A stretch of DNA of 64,000 nucleotides from Kribbella aluminosa (GCF_017876295.1 NZ_JAGINT010000001.1:992001-1056000), one strand, 5' to 3'. Positions 17,085 through 28,311 are shown, numbered from the stretch's first letter. Made by a program: numbers and translations. The notes: generated by a model not told the origin, from the letters alone.

Positions 17085-17171
17085 GTGGACCCCCGCACGC
17101 GCCGACTGGTGACCTCCCTCGTACTGGCAGCCTTGGTCGCCATCGTCGTCGTGGCAGCCTTCCTCCGGTAA
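17085..17171 (+). CDS. 28-residue single-pass membrane peptide
   Basis: GTG start five bases after the previous stop; the product is VDPRTRRLVTSLVLAALVAI followed by VVVAAFLR. Three arginines precede an unbroken hydrophobic run of about 18 residues, the layout of a small bitopic membrane protein. There is no clear Shine-Dalgarno sequence. It is followed by a hairpin (17197-17215). The composition is typical of small actinobacterial membrane peptides, but no function is known. Confidence 0.5.
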   Translation: MDPRTRRLVTSLVLAALVAIVVVAAFLR

Positions 17172-17196
17172 CGTCACGCTCCATGGCCCTGCACAT

Positions 17197-17215
17197 GCCG
17201 CGACTCCGTCGCGGC
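17197..17215 (+). terminator. Short GC hairpin before the start-codon inverted repeat
   Basis: gccgcgac-tcc-gtcgcggc forms an 8-bp perfect stem with a 3-nt loop. It lies 25 bp after the small membrane peptide and directly before the 17218 inverted repeat, so it may end the upstream transcript. Confidence 0.5.
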
Positions 17216-17217
17216 GG

Positions 17218-17306
17218 GTCATGGGGCTGTTGCTCCCGGTCTTCCCTCGTCGCTCCGGTCGCTTCGCTCCCTGCGCTCCTCAGTCCAGACCGGGAGGCCC
17301 CATGAC
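17218..17306 (+). repeat. Inverted-repeat element carrying an RBS and start codon, copy 1
   Basis: Right arm gaccgggaggccccatgac (17288-17306) holds GGGAGG and the ATG (17302) of the next gene. Left arm 17218-17241 is its complement with a 5-nt bulge. The 46-nt middle (cttccctcgtcgctccggtc and on to cctcagtcca) closely matches the middle of the element at 39608. The left arm holds a second ATG (17221), in frame with 17302 and 27 codons earlier. If folded in RNA, the stem would bury the ribosome binding site. Confidence 0.8.
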
Positions 17307-18411
17307 CACCACCAGCACTGCCGGTGAACGTTCGTCGTACCTGATGCGGGCCGGGATGGTCCGGAACGTGCGCTCCGGGGAGCACCTGACGACGTTCGTG
17401 GTGTCCGGGGTGGCGACGGTGCTGATCACCCGGCTGCTGCTCAGCCTGAGCGGATACCCGCAGATCGGCGGCAAGGGCCTGCACATCGCGCACGTCCTGC
17501 CCGGCGGCCTGCTGATGTTCGTCGCGATCTCGCTGCTGCTCGGGTACGTCGGACCGGTCGTCCGGCCGGCGGCGGCGACGATCGGCGGGATCGGGTTCGG
17601 ACTGTTCATCGACGAGGTCGGGAAGTTCGTCACCTCGGACAACAACTACTTCTACAAGCCGACCGCGGCGATCGTGTACATCGTCTTCGTCCTGATCGTG
17701 CTGGGATTCCGCTTCCTGACCACCCGCCGGCCGATCGACCCGCGGGAGGAGCTGGCGAACGTCATCGACCACGCCGTCGAGGGGGTCGCGGGCGGCCTGT
17801 CCCGCCGGCGCCGTGCGGAAGCGGCCGAGTTGCTGAACCAGGTACCGCGGGAGGTCGGCGGACGGCGGGAGACCACCGAGCTACTGGCCGCCTGCCCGCC
17901 GGACGAGGTGGAGCTGGCCGCTCCGGTGGACGCGGCGTGGCAGGCGGTCCAGCGCGGCTTCGAGCGGCTGGCCACGCACCCGAAGGCTCCGACGGTCGCG
18001 GTCGCCGTACTGGCGATCCAGGTGATCGGTGAGCTGGTCATCGCCGCCGTACTGGGGGACGGGCTCAACACCTTGCCTGTGCTTGGTGTCACGGCCGGGA
18101 GCTTGCTGTCGGCAACCTTCACGGTGCGTGGTGCGCTGGCCCTGCGGAAGCGTAACCGGGCGCGGGCGGTCCGGCTGTTCGAGCTTGCGGTGCTGGTGTC
18201 GTTGCTGATGACACAGGTCTTCCAGTTCGCCGCTACGCAGTTCGCGGCCGCCGGAGGCATGCTGCTGGACCTGGTGATGCTGGGGCTGCTGCGAGCGGAG
18301 CGGGACCGCATGCGGCGGGCGGTGGACGACAGTACGAAGGCTATGACGCACCGGCTGCCACCCGAGCCGGACCTGCCGCCGTTCCCGGAGGACCCGTCCG
18401 ATCCGGTGTAG
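17302..18411 (+). CDS. Multi-pass membrane protein of unknown function
   Basis: 369 aa from ATG 17302, which lies inside the right arm of an inverted repeat; an in-frame ATG at 17221 in the left arm would add 27 residues rich in Pro/Arg. Hydrophobic segments: about 30-50, 63-85, 90-112, 120-140, then a cytoplasmic stretch (about 140-230), and three more segments towards the C-terminus (VAVLAIQVIGELVIAAVLG, VLGVTAGSLLSATF, LAVLVSLLMTQVFQFAAT). The GKFVTSDNNYFYKPTAAIVY stretch resembles actinobacterial conserved membrane proteins without known role. Its end overlaps the convergent MFS gene by 71 nt. Confidence 0.82.
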   Translation: MTTTSTAGERSSYLMRAGMVRNVRSGEHLTTFVVSGVATVLITRLLLSLSGYPQIGGKGLHIAHVLPGGLLMFVAISLLLGYVGPVVRPAAATIGGIGFGLFIDEVGKFVTSDNNYFYKPTAAIVYIVFVLIVLGFRFLTTRRPIDPREELANVIDHAVEGVAGGLSRRRRAEAAELLNQVPREVGGRRETTELLAACPPDEVELAAPVDAAWQAVQRGFERLATHPKAPTVAVAVLAIQVIGELVIAAVLGDGLNTLPVLGVTAGSLLSATFTVRGALALRKRNRARAVRLFELAVLVSLLMTQVFQFAATQFAAAGGMLLDLVMLGLLRAERDRMRRAVDDSTKAMTHRLPPEPDLPPFPEDPSDPV

Positions 18412-19609
18412 CTTTCCAGCTCTCGTGGCGGCCGATCAGTACCGGTGACATGGTGGCGATCAGGTAGATCGCACCGCCCGCAATCAGCGCCGGCGCCAGG
18501 CCGACCGCGGCGATCGCGGCACCGGCCACAACACCTCCCAGCGGTACGCCGGTCCAGCACGCCGCGTTGGACAGCGAGTTGACCCTGCCGAGCAGGTGCC
18601 TGGGGATCCGCTCGACCCGGATCGCGCCGAGCACCGGGTTGATGAAGCCGGCCCCGATACCGCCCACGGCGTACACCGCCATCAGCCCCCACACCGGCGC
18701 GTCGGTCGCCATCGCCACGAAGCGCGGCGCACCGGCGATCAGGAATGCCAGCGTGAACACGAGCTTGCGCGGGATGCGGTCGCCGATCGCCGACGCGAGC
18801 AGGGCGAACCCGGTCGCGGTCACGCCGAACGAGGTGAGGATCAGGCTGGTGTGGCCGGGGCCGTAGCCGTGCTCTTTGATCCAGACCGGCAGTAAAACGG
18901 TGCTGGTCGCGGCGTCGAGCAGGTTGGTGACGGCGATCATCACTACCAGCGGCAGCAGGAGCCTGTCGGTACGGAGGAAGTGCCAGCCCTCCAGCAGGCG
19001 GCGTCCGTACGCCTCCTCGTCGTTGACCAGTTGCTTGTCCTGCTTCGGGATCCAGCGTGCGATGAGTACGGCGCAGATCCCGAACGACGCGGCGTCGATC
19101 CAGAGCGCGTTGACTGCTCCGGCCAGCGTGATCAGTCCGCCTGCCAGGGCGTACGCGAAGAAGCCGGCCAGGCGTTCCGTCGTACTCTCCAGCCCCGTCA
19201 CCCGCTCCAGCGGGACCCTGGCGGCTCGGGCGATGTCCGGGATCAGGGTCTCCTTGGCGGAATCACCTGGCCCGCGGAGCGCGCCGGCGACCGCGACGAG
19301 TGCCAGCAGCGTCGGGAAGTGCAGCAGGCCGAGTGTGTGCAGGAGCGGTACGAGGGCGACCACGCCGGTACTGGCGGTGTCTGCCAGGACGCTGATCCGG
19401 CGGGCGCCGACCTTGTCGATCAGCGGGCCGCCTACGGCCTTCACGACGACCAGCGGCGTCATCTCGGCCAGTGCGACCAGGCCGGTCTTGACGGGCGAGC
19501 CTGTGGTGATCAGCACGAACCACGGGATCGCGATCGCGCTGACGCGGGTCCCGCAGATCGACACCACGTTCGCCACCAGGAACGCGATCAGCGGTTTTGC
19601 TTGCCTCAC
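18341..19609 (-). CDS. MFS transporter
   Basis: 422 aa, about 12 membrane segments, N-terminus VRQAKPLIAFLVANVVSICG. Loop motifs PLIDKVGARRISVLAD (position 2-3) and LVFTLAFLIAG identify the major facilitator superfamily, MFS_3-like. GTG 19609 is chosen because AGGAGG lies seven bases upstream, overlapping the stop of the ArsR-type regulator. It forms an operon with that regulator, which probably controls it. The 3' end overlaps the previous convergent gene by 71 nt. Confidence 0.9.
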   Translation of the reverse strand: MRQAKPLIAFLVANVVSICGTRVSAIAIPWFVLITTGSPVKTGLVALAEMTPLVVVKAVGGPLIDKVGARRISVLADTASTGVVALVPLLHTLGLLHFPTLLALVAVAGALRGPGDSAKETLIPDIARAARVPLERVTGLESTTERLAGFFAYALAGGLITLAGAVNALWIDAASFGICAVLIARWIPKQDKQLVNDEEAYGRRLLEGWHFLRTDRLLLPLVVMIAVTNLLDAATSTVLLPVWIKEHGYGPGHTSLILTSFGVTATGFALLASAIGDRIPRKLVFTLAFLIAGAPRFVAMATDAPVWGLMAVYAVGGIGAGFINPVLGAIRVERIPRHLLGRVNSLSNAACWTGVPLGGVVAGAAIAAVGLAPALIAGGAIYLIATMSPVLIGRHESWKATPDRTGPPGTAAGPARVAAGAS

Positions 19610-19620
19610 CGCTGCACCTC

Positions 19621-20208
19621 CTACCGCGTCTCGCGGGGGAACGCCTGGAGCTGCACGGTGACCTGCTCGGCGCCCTCCGGCAGGGGAGCGGTCAGGTCGG
19701 CCGTCTTGTACTTCTCCAGGACCGCCAGCACCTCCTGCATCATCGCGTCGAGCTGGTCGGCGCGAAGATGGAAGAAGTAGTCCGACAGCACGCTTGCGTC
19801 CCGCCAGTCCGCCGGCATCGTCTGCACGGCGTCGATGAAGCTGAAGATGTTCTCGGCGTACGACTGGCCGACACCGTGCAGGAATCCCAGCGCCAGCTCC
19901 GGCTCCTGGTCCAGCAGCTCGGCCTTGTCGAACTCGGTCCCCTGGTGCGCTGCCTTCCACCACCTGTCGCGCGCGTTGCCCCGGCTGTCGTCCTCAATCA
20001 CCAGACCGGCCTCCGCGAGCTGCCTCAGGTGGTAGCTGGTCGCACCGGTGTTCACCCCGAGCCGCCCGGCCAGGGTGGTCGCGGTCTGCGGCCCGTACAC
20101 CCGAAGCAACCCCAGAATCCGGTTCCGCATCGGATGCGCCAGCGCCCGCACCAACTCCCGATCCAGCCGAACGGTCCGCGGCGCCTCGTTGCTGCTCTCG
20201 TCGCTCAT
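19621..20208 (-). CDS. ArsR-like winged-helix regulator
   Basis: 195 aa. Helix-turn-helix at about 25-85 (LVRALAHPMRNRILGLLRVYG, TATTLAGRLGVNTGATSYHL) is ArsR/HTH_20 type. The C-terminal 100 residues form a helical ligand or dimer domain of the kind found in longer actinobacterial family members. Start ATG 20208; the frame continues upstream to 20370 but that part is not conserved-looking. The palindrome at 20238-20256 lies just upstream, probably the operator. The downstream MFS gene is translationally coupled. Confidence 0.9.
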   Translation of the reverse strand: MSDESSNEAPRTVRLDRELVRALAHPMRNRILGLLRVYGPQTATTLAGRLGVNTGATSYHLRQLAEAGLVIEDDSRGNARDRWWKAAHQGTEFDKAELLDQEPELALGFLHGVGQSYAENIFSFIDAVQTMPADWRDASVLSDYFFHLRADQLDAMMQEVLAVLEKYKTADLTAPLPEGAEQVTVQLQAFPRETR

Positions 20209-20237
20209 GACGCTGACTGTACGACTGCACAGGTTAC

Positions 20238-20256
20238 TTGCAAAGATATTTTGCAA
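20238..20256 (-). promoter_or_regulatory. Operator palindrome of the ArsR-MFS operon
   Basis: TTGCAAAGATATTTTGCAA has 7-bp perfect arms (TTGCAAA/TTTGCAA) around a 5-bp AT-rich centre, 30 bp upstream of the regulator start, in an AT-rich patch. It could also act on the plus-strand gene at 20373. Confidence 0.65.
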
Positions 20257-20372
20257 ACGAATTGTGCAATCGGTTGTCCACAGCCTCCAGATCGCTCTGC
20301 GGAGGTCGTGCGGATCGCGGCATCTTCTCTGTCGACCAGATCCCTCAGGACCGACCGAAAGAGGAACCACAG

Positions 20373-20741
20373 ATGATGCGCGTGATGCTCGACGACGCCG
20401 ACTACTGCGACGTCGTCGCCGACCTGATGACGTTCGACGACGGGGCGGTGATCTTCTGGCAGAAAGGCGAGGAGGTCGGCCGCCACCGCCAGTCCCGGAT
20501 CCGCTCCCTCGAGCCCCTGAACCCGAAGTCGATGGTCCGCAAGATCCAGAAGGCCCGCCAGACCGCCCCGAACGCCTTCCGCCAGTGGACCGAGGAAGAC
20601 ACCAAGACCCTCACCGACATGTACAACAACGGCGCCTCCCTCGACGCCCTCACCGAAGCCCTGGGCCGCCAGGAAGGCGGCATCATCACCCGCCTGAGAA
20701 CCATCGGCATCCTCCTCGAAGAAGACCCCAAACCCGAATAG
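20373..20741 (+). CDS. Small helix-turn-helix (Myb/SANT-like) protein
   Basis: 122 aa. An N-terminal beta-rich part (MMRVMLDDADYCDVVADLM) is followed by a C-terminal homeodomain-like three-helix unit WTEEDTKTLTDMYNNGASLD and ALTEALGRQEGGIITRLRT, with the W/R spacing of Myb/SANT or resolvase-type HTH modules. ATG 20373 has GAGG nine bases upstream; the longer frame from 20238 would start inside the ArsR operator. No partner enzyme is adjacent. Function unknown; a DNA-binding role is inferred. Confidence 0.72.
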   Translation: MMRVMLDDADYCDVVADLMTFDDGAVIFWQKGEEVGRHRQSRIRSLEPLNPKSMVRKIQKARQTAPNAFRQWTEEDTKTLTDMYNNGASLDALTEALGRQEGGIITRLRTIGILLEEDPKPE

Positions 20742-21016
20742 CCCCCACCACCCCCATATCACCGCCCACCCCGGGTGCTGGTCTGCCGTCGTCGTGGGGC
20801 GCTTGCGGGTGGAAGGGCGGCGACTGTTTTCTGGTCGCCTTCGGCGGCGCACGCGCGGTCCGCACCTTGTCATTCCGGACCCAGTAGGTATGGGTTTCCC
20901 GAAGCCTCCGCGTGGATACATTTCAAGCCTGTTTACCTGCCGGGTTGGCCGGGGATTGACGGTGGGTGGGCGAGATCGTTTTGTGATCGGGGGTGAGGGT
21001 CGGGGACAATGGGGCG

Positions 21017-22248
21017 GTGCAGCCAGAGGTGTGGTCGGATGAGGTGCCGGTGGGGGCCGGGGTGTTGGGGGAGGTGCGGGCTGCGCTGCTGGAGCGGGAC
21101 GGGTTGGTTCGGGGGGTCGGGTCCGGGCGGCGGCGGGGAGCAGCGGCGCCGGGGTTTTTGCGGGTCGAGGTGCGGTACGTCGATCTGAAGGGGGAGCGGC
21201 ACCTGCAGGTCGCCGAGTTCGACGAGCGGCAGGCGCATACGCGTAACGTGCCGGCGGCGGAGTCGGAGAAGGTGGTCGACGAGCTGCTCGGGGCGGGGTA
21301 CGGGTCGTGGCATGTCGAGATGACCACCGAGACGTTGCGGCTGCGGTACACCAAGAAGGGCAAGGAGCTGCTGCACCGGCAGGAGGACAGCCGGGAGCAG
21401 CAGACGAGTCATGACCGGGTGAAGCGGCGGGTGCTGGATCCGGCGGCGCCGTTCCTGGTCGAGCTCGGGATCAGCGATCACCAGGGGCGGGTGAAACCGT
21501 CGCGGCAGGCGAAGTACAAGCAGATCGAGGAGTTCTGCAAGCTGCTTGCGCCGGCGCTCGACGAGGCGGTCGCGGCGGGGCGGATCGAGACGGACCGGCC
21601 GCTGCAGGTCGTCGACCTCGGCTGCGGGAACGCGTACCTGACGTTGGCGGCGTACCACCTGCTGTCCGCGGCCGGGCACGACGTACGGATGACCGGTATC
21701 GACCACAATCCGGCGGCCCGCAAGCGGAACACCCGGGTGGTCGAGGCGCTCGGGTGGCAGCAGCACCTGCGGTTCCTGGATGCGACCATCGAGGGTGCGG
21801 AGCTGGACGTGCAGCCGGATGTCGTACTGGCGCTGCACGCCTGCGACACGGCGACCGACGACGCGCTCGCGCGGGCGGTCCGCTGGGAGGCCGCGCTGGT
21901 ACTTGCGGCTCCATGTTGTCATCACGACATCCAAAAGCAGCTGAAGAGCGTCACACCACCGGCGCCTTATGCGCTGATGACGAGATATGGCATCGTTCGA
22001 GAGCGGTTCGCCGACGTCCTGACGGATACCCTGCGGGCGGCGGTGCTCCGACAGGTCGGCTACCGGGTGGAGGTTGTGCAGTTCGTGGACAGTCAGCACA
22101 CGCCGCGCAATCTGCTGCTCCGTGCCGCGCGGACCGGGGCCGAACCGGCCGCGGACCTGCGGGCCGAGTACCAGGCAATGGTCACCGAATGGCAGGTGAC
22201 GCCGCGCCTGGCGCAACTGTTGCTCCCCGCGGCTGCTGAGGTGGTCTC

Positions 22249-22252
<4 letters not shown>
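21017..22252 (+). CDS. SAM-dependent methyltransferase (METTL25/Methyltransf_32-like)
   Basis: 411 aa. The SAM motif I is VVDLGCGNAYLTLAAYHL (about residues 195-212) and a later stretch LHACDTATDDALARAV plus LAAPCCHHDIQKQL matches the Methyltransf_32 (METTL25-like) family, whose members act on RNA or ribosomes. The N-terminal about 150 residues form a separate domain with KGERHLQVAEFDERQAHT. I chose GTG 21017; GTG 20993 is also possible. It is coupled by a GTGA overlap to the downstream secreted propeller protein, an unexpected partner. Confidence 0.85.
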
Positions 22253-24568
<2,316 letters not shown>

Positions 24569-24616
24569 TCAGCCACCTCCATCTTCGCATACCCCAACGC
24601 CCACCCCGGCGCGGGT

Positions 24617-24679
24617 CCACCTTGGGCACCCACCAACCACTCTTCCCGCAGGAGCATGGTTGGTGGGTGCCCAAAGTGG
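24617..24679 (-). terminator. Long hairpin after the PhyH gene
   Basis: Arms 24617-24639 and 24657-24679 pair over 23 bp with one mismatch (G-T). The 17-nt loop is actcttcccgcaggagc-like. It begins 3 bp past the PhyH stop and lies upstream of serC, so it probably ends PhyH transcription. The arm word cacccaccaacca recurs after the aldolase gene (37676). Confidence 0.82.
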
Positions 24680-24681
24680 GT

Positions 24682-25530
24682 TCATTCGTGTTTGCGGGTG
24701 GTGTGCTCGGTGCCCGTCAGGAGGGCTACCGGCCCGTCGGGGGTGTCGGTCCACTCGCCGCAGGCGCCGCCGCCCTCGGCGACCTCGAGCAGGAGCTCGG
24801 TCCCGTCCATTCGCAGCGCCGGATGGTAGTACTGCGCGACACGCTCTGCCTCGCCCTGGATGTAGTGCCCGATCAGCGCCCGCCGGAACCGGTCGGTGGT
24901 GACGTTCGGGTTGCTCCCGTGGACGAGTGCCCCGTGGAAGAACAGCACGTCGCCCGGCTCCATCTCCACCGGTACGGCGGCCTCGGCCGTCGGCAGCGGG
25001 ACCGTGACGTCGGTGAAGCTGACCGTGGTGTCGGCCTTCTCGGTGCACAGGATCGGCCAGCGGTGCGAGCCCGGTACGACCTCCAGGCAACCGTTCGCGA
25101 CGTCGACCTCGTCGAGCGCCATCCAGGCCGCGATGCAGGTCCCCGGGTCCGCCTTCAGGTAGAAGTTGTCCTGGTGCAGCGCCTGCCCGCGCGAACCGGC
25201 GGGCTTGAAGTAGAGCATCGTCTGGACCGCGTACGGCGACCTACCGAGCAGCTCGGTCATCACCTGGTCGATCCGCGGGTCGATCATCCACTGCAGCGAC
25301 GCCTCGTCCCAGCGGTGCATCTGCGCCATCCGCGGGTACCGCTTCAGCGGGTCCCGGTCGGTCGAGGTGTGGCCGGCGAAGTCGTGGTCGCGCGGACCGC
25401 GCTGCCGGACCTGCATGTAGTGGTCGCGGAGCCGTTCGGCCTCGTCCGTGGAGAACAGCCCCCGCACCAGCGTGTACCCGGTCTGGTCGAACTCTTCCCG
25501 GAGGGTGGAGGTGTTGTATGAAACGCTCAT
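24682..25530 (-). CDS. Phytanoyl-CoA dioxygenase (PhyH) family protein
   Basis: 282 aa, non-haem Fe(II)/2-oxoglutarate dioxygenase fold. The iron ligands are visible: HxD in LHQDNFYLK (about 128-136) and the distal His in FFHGALVHGSNPN (about 210-222); the arginine of RFRRALIGHY binds 2-oxoglutarate. Such enzymes hydroxylate small molecules or tailor natural products; the substrate is unknown. The divergent AraC gene starts about 50 bp away and is probably its regulator. Confidence 0.93.
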   Translation of the reverse strand: MSVSYNTSTLREEFDQTGYTLVRGLFSTDEAERLRDHYMQVRQRGPRDHDFAGHTSTDRDPLKRYPRMAQMHRWDEASLQWMIDPRIDQVMTELLGRSPYAVQTMLYFKPAGSRGQALHQDNFYLKADPGTCIAAWMALDEVDVANGCLEVVPGSHRWPILCTEKADTTVSFTDVTVPLPTAEAAVPVEMEPGDVLFFHGALVHGSNPNVTTDRFRRALIGHYIQGEAERVAQYYHPALRMDGTELLLEVAEGGGACGEWTDTPDGPVALLTGTEHTTRKHE

Positions 25531-25577
25531 GCATAGCTCCTCTAGGCTTCGGACGGGTTCTATTTTCCGGCCTGCGT

Positions 25578-26375
25578 ATGACTGAAGACCACGGAGGATT
25601 CACGCGAGGAGTTGAACTTTTGGTGCAGCGCATTCACCTCGAGAAGATGTCCGCGCCGACCTTCTGGCGCTGTGAGCCGAGCTGGTCCTGGACGTCGCGG
25701 CCGCTCGCCGATCATCTGCTGTGGTGTGTGCTCGACGGACGGGGTGAGCTGGAGCTCGCCGGCCGGCGGCAGGAGCTGCACCCGGGCGTCTGCGCGGTCT
25801 TCCAACCCGGCGACGAGCCCCGGGCGACACACGACCCGCACCGGCGTCTGCTGGTCTTCGGCATGCACTTCGAGACGGCCTCCACCGCCGCCCCCGATCC
25901 GCGTTGGGGCGAGGTGCTGGACCGTGAGTTCCTCGGCGTCCTCGCCCGGACCAGCGACGCGTCGTACCGCCGGGGTGATCCGCTCGGCCGGCATCAGGCC
26001 GAGCTGTGCCTCGAGCAGCTCGTCGCGCTGATCTGGGACGCTGTCCACCACCCTGGCCGGACCGTGACGGACTCCGCCGTCGACGAGATCGCCCGGCAGC
26101 TCCGGCAGGACCCGAGCCACGACTGGACCGTCAGCGAGATGGCCGGCCGTGCCGCACTCAGCAGGGCCCAGTTCACCCGGCGCTTCATCAAACAGTTCGG
26201 GATGTCACCGGCGCAGTACCTGATCCAGGCGCGGATCGACCGCGCCCACCAGTTGCTCACCGAGAGCGGCATGACCGTCACCGCGACGGCCGCCGCCCTC
26301 GGCTACACCGACGTCCCGTACTTCAGCCGCCAGTACAAACAACGCACCGGTCGAAGTCCGAGCCAGGACCGTTAG
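25578..26375 (+). CDS. AraC-family transcriptional regulator
   Basis: 265 aa from ATG 25578. An N-terminal cupin-type sensor domain (about 20-110) precedes the two helix-turn-helix units: WTVSEMAGRAALSRAQFTRR and the downstream VTATAAALGYTDVPYFSRQY. ATG 25578 has no clear RBS; TTG 25620 or GTG 25623 would follow GAGGAG at 25606-25611 and give about 250 aa. It is divergent from the PhyH gene. Its stop (TAG, 26373-26375) overlaps the stop of the convergent citrate synthase. Confidence 0.88.
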   Translation: MTEDHGGFTRGVELLVQRIHLEKMSAPTFWRCEPSWSWTSRPLADHLLWCVLDGRGELELAGRRQELHPGVCAVFQPGDEPRATHDPHRRLLVFGMHFETASTAAPDPRWGEVLDREFLGVLARTSDASYRRGDPLGRHQAELCLEQLVALIWDAVHHPGRTVTDSAVDEIARQLRQDPSHDWTVSEMAGRAALSRAQFTRRFIKQFGMSPAQYLIQARIDRAHQLLTESGMTVTATAAALGYTDVPYFSRQYKQRTGRSPSQDR

Positions 26376-27484
26376 GCCCAGTGGGGATTCCAGCCCTCGA
26401 TCGAGTCGGCCGGGCGGGAGGACGGGCCGGAGTAGATCGCGGACGGGCGGATCAGCCGGCCGGTGCGCTTCTGCTCCAGGACGTGGGCGCTCCAGCCCGC
26501 GGTCCGCGCGCAGGTGAACATCGACGTGAACATCGGCGGCGGCACCTCCGCGAAGTCCAGCACGATCGCCGCCCAGAACTCCACGTTGGTCTCCAGCACC
26601 CGGTCCGGCCGCCGCTCGCGCAGCTCGGCCAGCGCGGCCTGCTCCAGCGCCTCGGCCACCTCGTACCGCGGGGCGGCCAGTTCACGCGCCGTACGACGAA
26701 GCACGCGAGCGCGCGGGTCTTCCGCGCGGTACACGCGGTGCCCGAAGCCCATCAGCCGTTCGCCCGCGTCCAGCAGGCCCTTCACGTAAGCCCGGGCATC
26801 GCCGGAACGCTCGACGCCTTCGATCATCGTCAGCACCCGGGCCGGTGCGCCGCCGTGCAGCGGACCGGACATCGCGCCGACCGCACCCGACAGCGCCGCG
26901 GCGACATCGGCGCCGGTGGACGCGATCACCCGCGCGGTGAACGTCGACGCGTTCATGCCGTGCTCGGCCGCGGACGTCCAGTACGCGTCGACCGCGCGAA
27001 CGTGCTTCGGGTCCGGCTCGCCGCGCCAGCGGATCATGAACCGCTCGGTGATCGTGGTCGCCTTGTCCACCTCACGCTGCGGGACCATCGGATGCCCGAT
27101 CCCGCGGGCCGCCTGCGCGACGTACGACAGCGCCATCACCGCCGCGCGGGACAGGTCCTCGCGGGCCTGGCTGTCGTCGATGTCGTACAGCGGCCGCAGA
27201 CCCCAGGCGGGTGCGAGCATCGCCAGCGCGGACTGTACGTCGACCCGGATGTCGCCGGTGTGCACCGGCAGCGGGAACGGCTCGGCCGGCGGCAGGCCGG
27301 GTGTGAACGCACCGTCGACCAGCAGGCCCCAGACGTTCTCGAACGGCACCCGGCCGACCAGGTCCTCGATGTCCACACCGCGGTACCGGAGCGCCGAACC
27401 TTCCTTGTCCGGCTCGGCGATCTGCGTGTCGAACGCGATCACGCCCTCCAGCCCGTGCTGCACCTCGGTCCTCGGATCAGACAT
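26372..27484 (-). CDS. citA: Citrate synthase 2 (CitA type)
   Basis: 370 aa, cytoplasmic, acetyl-CoA plus oxaloacetate to citrate. Catalytic residues sit in GPLHGGAPARV (His), LMGFGHRVYRAEDPRA (His) and VEFWAAIVLDFAEVPP (Asp). Length and the VIAFDTQIAEPDKEGSALRY start fit the shorter second citrate synthase of mycobacteria and streptomycetes rather than the main GltA. A methylcitrate synthase role is possible. ATG 27484 has AAGGAG six bases upstream. From memory, serC, citA, pdxH and the DtxR gene also cluster in Streptomyces; not checked. Confidence 0.9.
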   Translation of the reverse strand: MSDPRTEVQHGLEGVIAFDTQIAEPDKEGSALRYRGVDIEDLVGRVPFENVWGLLVDGAFTPGLPPAEPFPLPVHTGDIRVDVQSALAMLAPAWGLRPLYDIDDSQAREDLSRAAVMALSYVAQAARGIGHPMVPQREVDKATTITERFMIRWRGEPDPKHVRAVDAYWTSAAEHGMNASTFTARVIASTGADVAAALSGAVGAMSGPLHGGAPARVLTMIEGVERSGDARAYVKGLLDAGERLMGFGHRVYRAEDPRARVLRRTARELAAPRYEVAEALEQAALAELRERRPDRVLETNVEFWAAIVLDFAEVPPPMFTSMFTCARTAGWSAHVLEQKRTGRLIRPSAIYSGPSSRPADSIEGWNPHWA

Positions 27485-27629
27485 ACGACTCCTTAATGTC
27501 AGGACGCAGGCCCACCAGGAGAGCCCGCGCACCCTGGGCGCTCAGGCAGCATAGTTCTCCGCGCCGACGGCCGGACAGCTTTGTGACCGGTTCGGCCGGT
27601 CGGGGAAGGTGGACCGGTAGTCTCGAATC

Positions 27630-28232
27630 ATGGCAAAGCCCCTCCCCGCCGTTGGGCTAGTGATCGGCGTCGTCACCACGTACGTCGGGATGGTCGGCGC
27701 GGCGTTCGCGATCAACCGGCTGATGCTGCGGGTGCAGCTGTACCGCAACGACTTCGGGCAGTTGCCGTGGCTGGCGCTCCTGGTGGCGATCGCGGTCGTC
27801 CTGGGTGTGCTGATGATGCTGCCGTCGATCGGTGCGGGTGTGACCACCGGTACGGGTCTGCTGGTGAGCGTGGTCGGGCTGGCCGTCATGCTGCTGCCGA
27901 TCCGGCAGGCGGTCGACCTGGTCAGACTCTTCGAGTTCTCGGGGTCGCGGATCGGCGGGGCGTATGTGTTCTTCGACGGGACGGCCGTCCTGTTCGGCAT
28001 TCCGCTGTTGCTGGTCGGGATCCGGCGCTGGGCTCAGGACGCCAAGCTGGCGAAGCTCTCGCAAGGCCCCGGCTACCCGCAGCAACCGCAGCAACCGCAG
28101 CAACAGTGGGGCGGCTACCCGGGCCAGCAACCGCAACCACCACAGCAGCAGTACCCACCGCAGTACCCGGGCGAGCAGGACCCGGGCCAGCAGCAGCCCC
28201 CGCAGTACCCAGGGCAGCAACCGCGGCGATAA
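27630..28232 (+). CDS. Four-helix membrane protein with Pro/Gln-rich tail
   Basis: 200 aa. Four hydrophobic segments (about 8-30, 47-67, 70-92, 110-131) are followed by a cytoplasmic tail of about 65 residues made mostly of Gln, Pro, Tyr and Gly with repeated PQQ and QYPG motifs, as in DUF4870/RDD-like actinobacterial proteins. It lies between citA and pdxH and looks to be a single transcription unit. Function unknown. Confidence 0.75.
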   Translation: MAKPLPAVGLVIGVVTTYVGMVGAAFAINRLMLRVQLYRNDFGQLPWLALLVAIAVVLGVLMMLPSIGAGVTTGTGLLVSVVGLAVMLLPIRQAVDLVRLFEFSGSRIGGAYVFFDGTAVLFGIPLLLVGIRRWAQDAKLAKLSQGPGYPQQPQQPQQQWGGYPGQQPQPPQQQYPPQYPGEQDPGQQQPPQYPGQQPRR

Positions 28233-28311
28233 CTACGTGCCTCCAGCAACCACGCGCCGACCTCTTACCCCGCTGGATCGCAGGTTGTTCCGGCGAACGT
28301 AGGCTCGTCGT

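Noticed and set aside
28081..28225. CAG/CCG-rich repeat as a non-coding repeat
   Set aside because: It is the coding sequence of the Pro/Gln-rich tail of the four-helix membrane protein.
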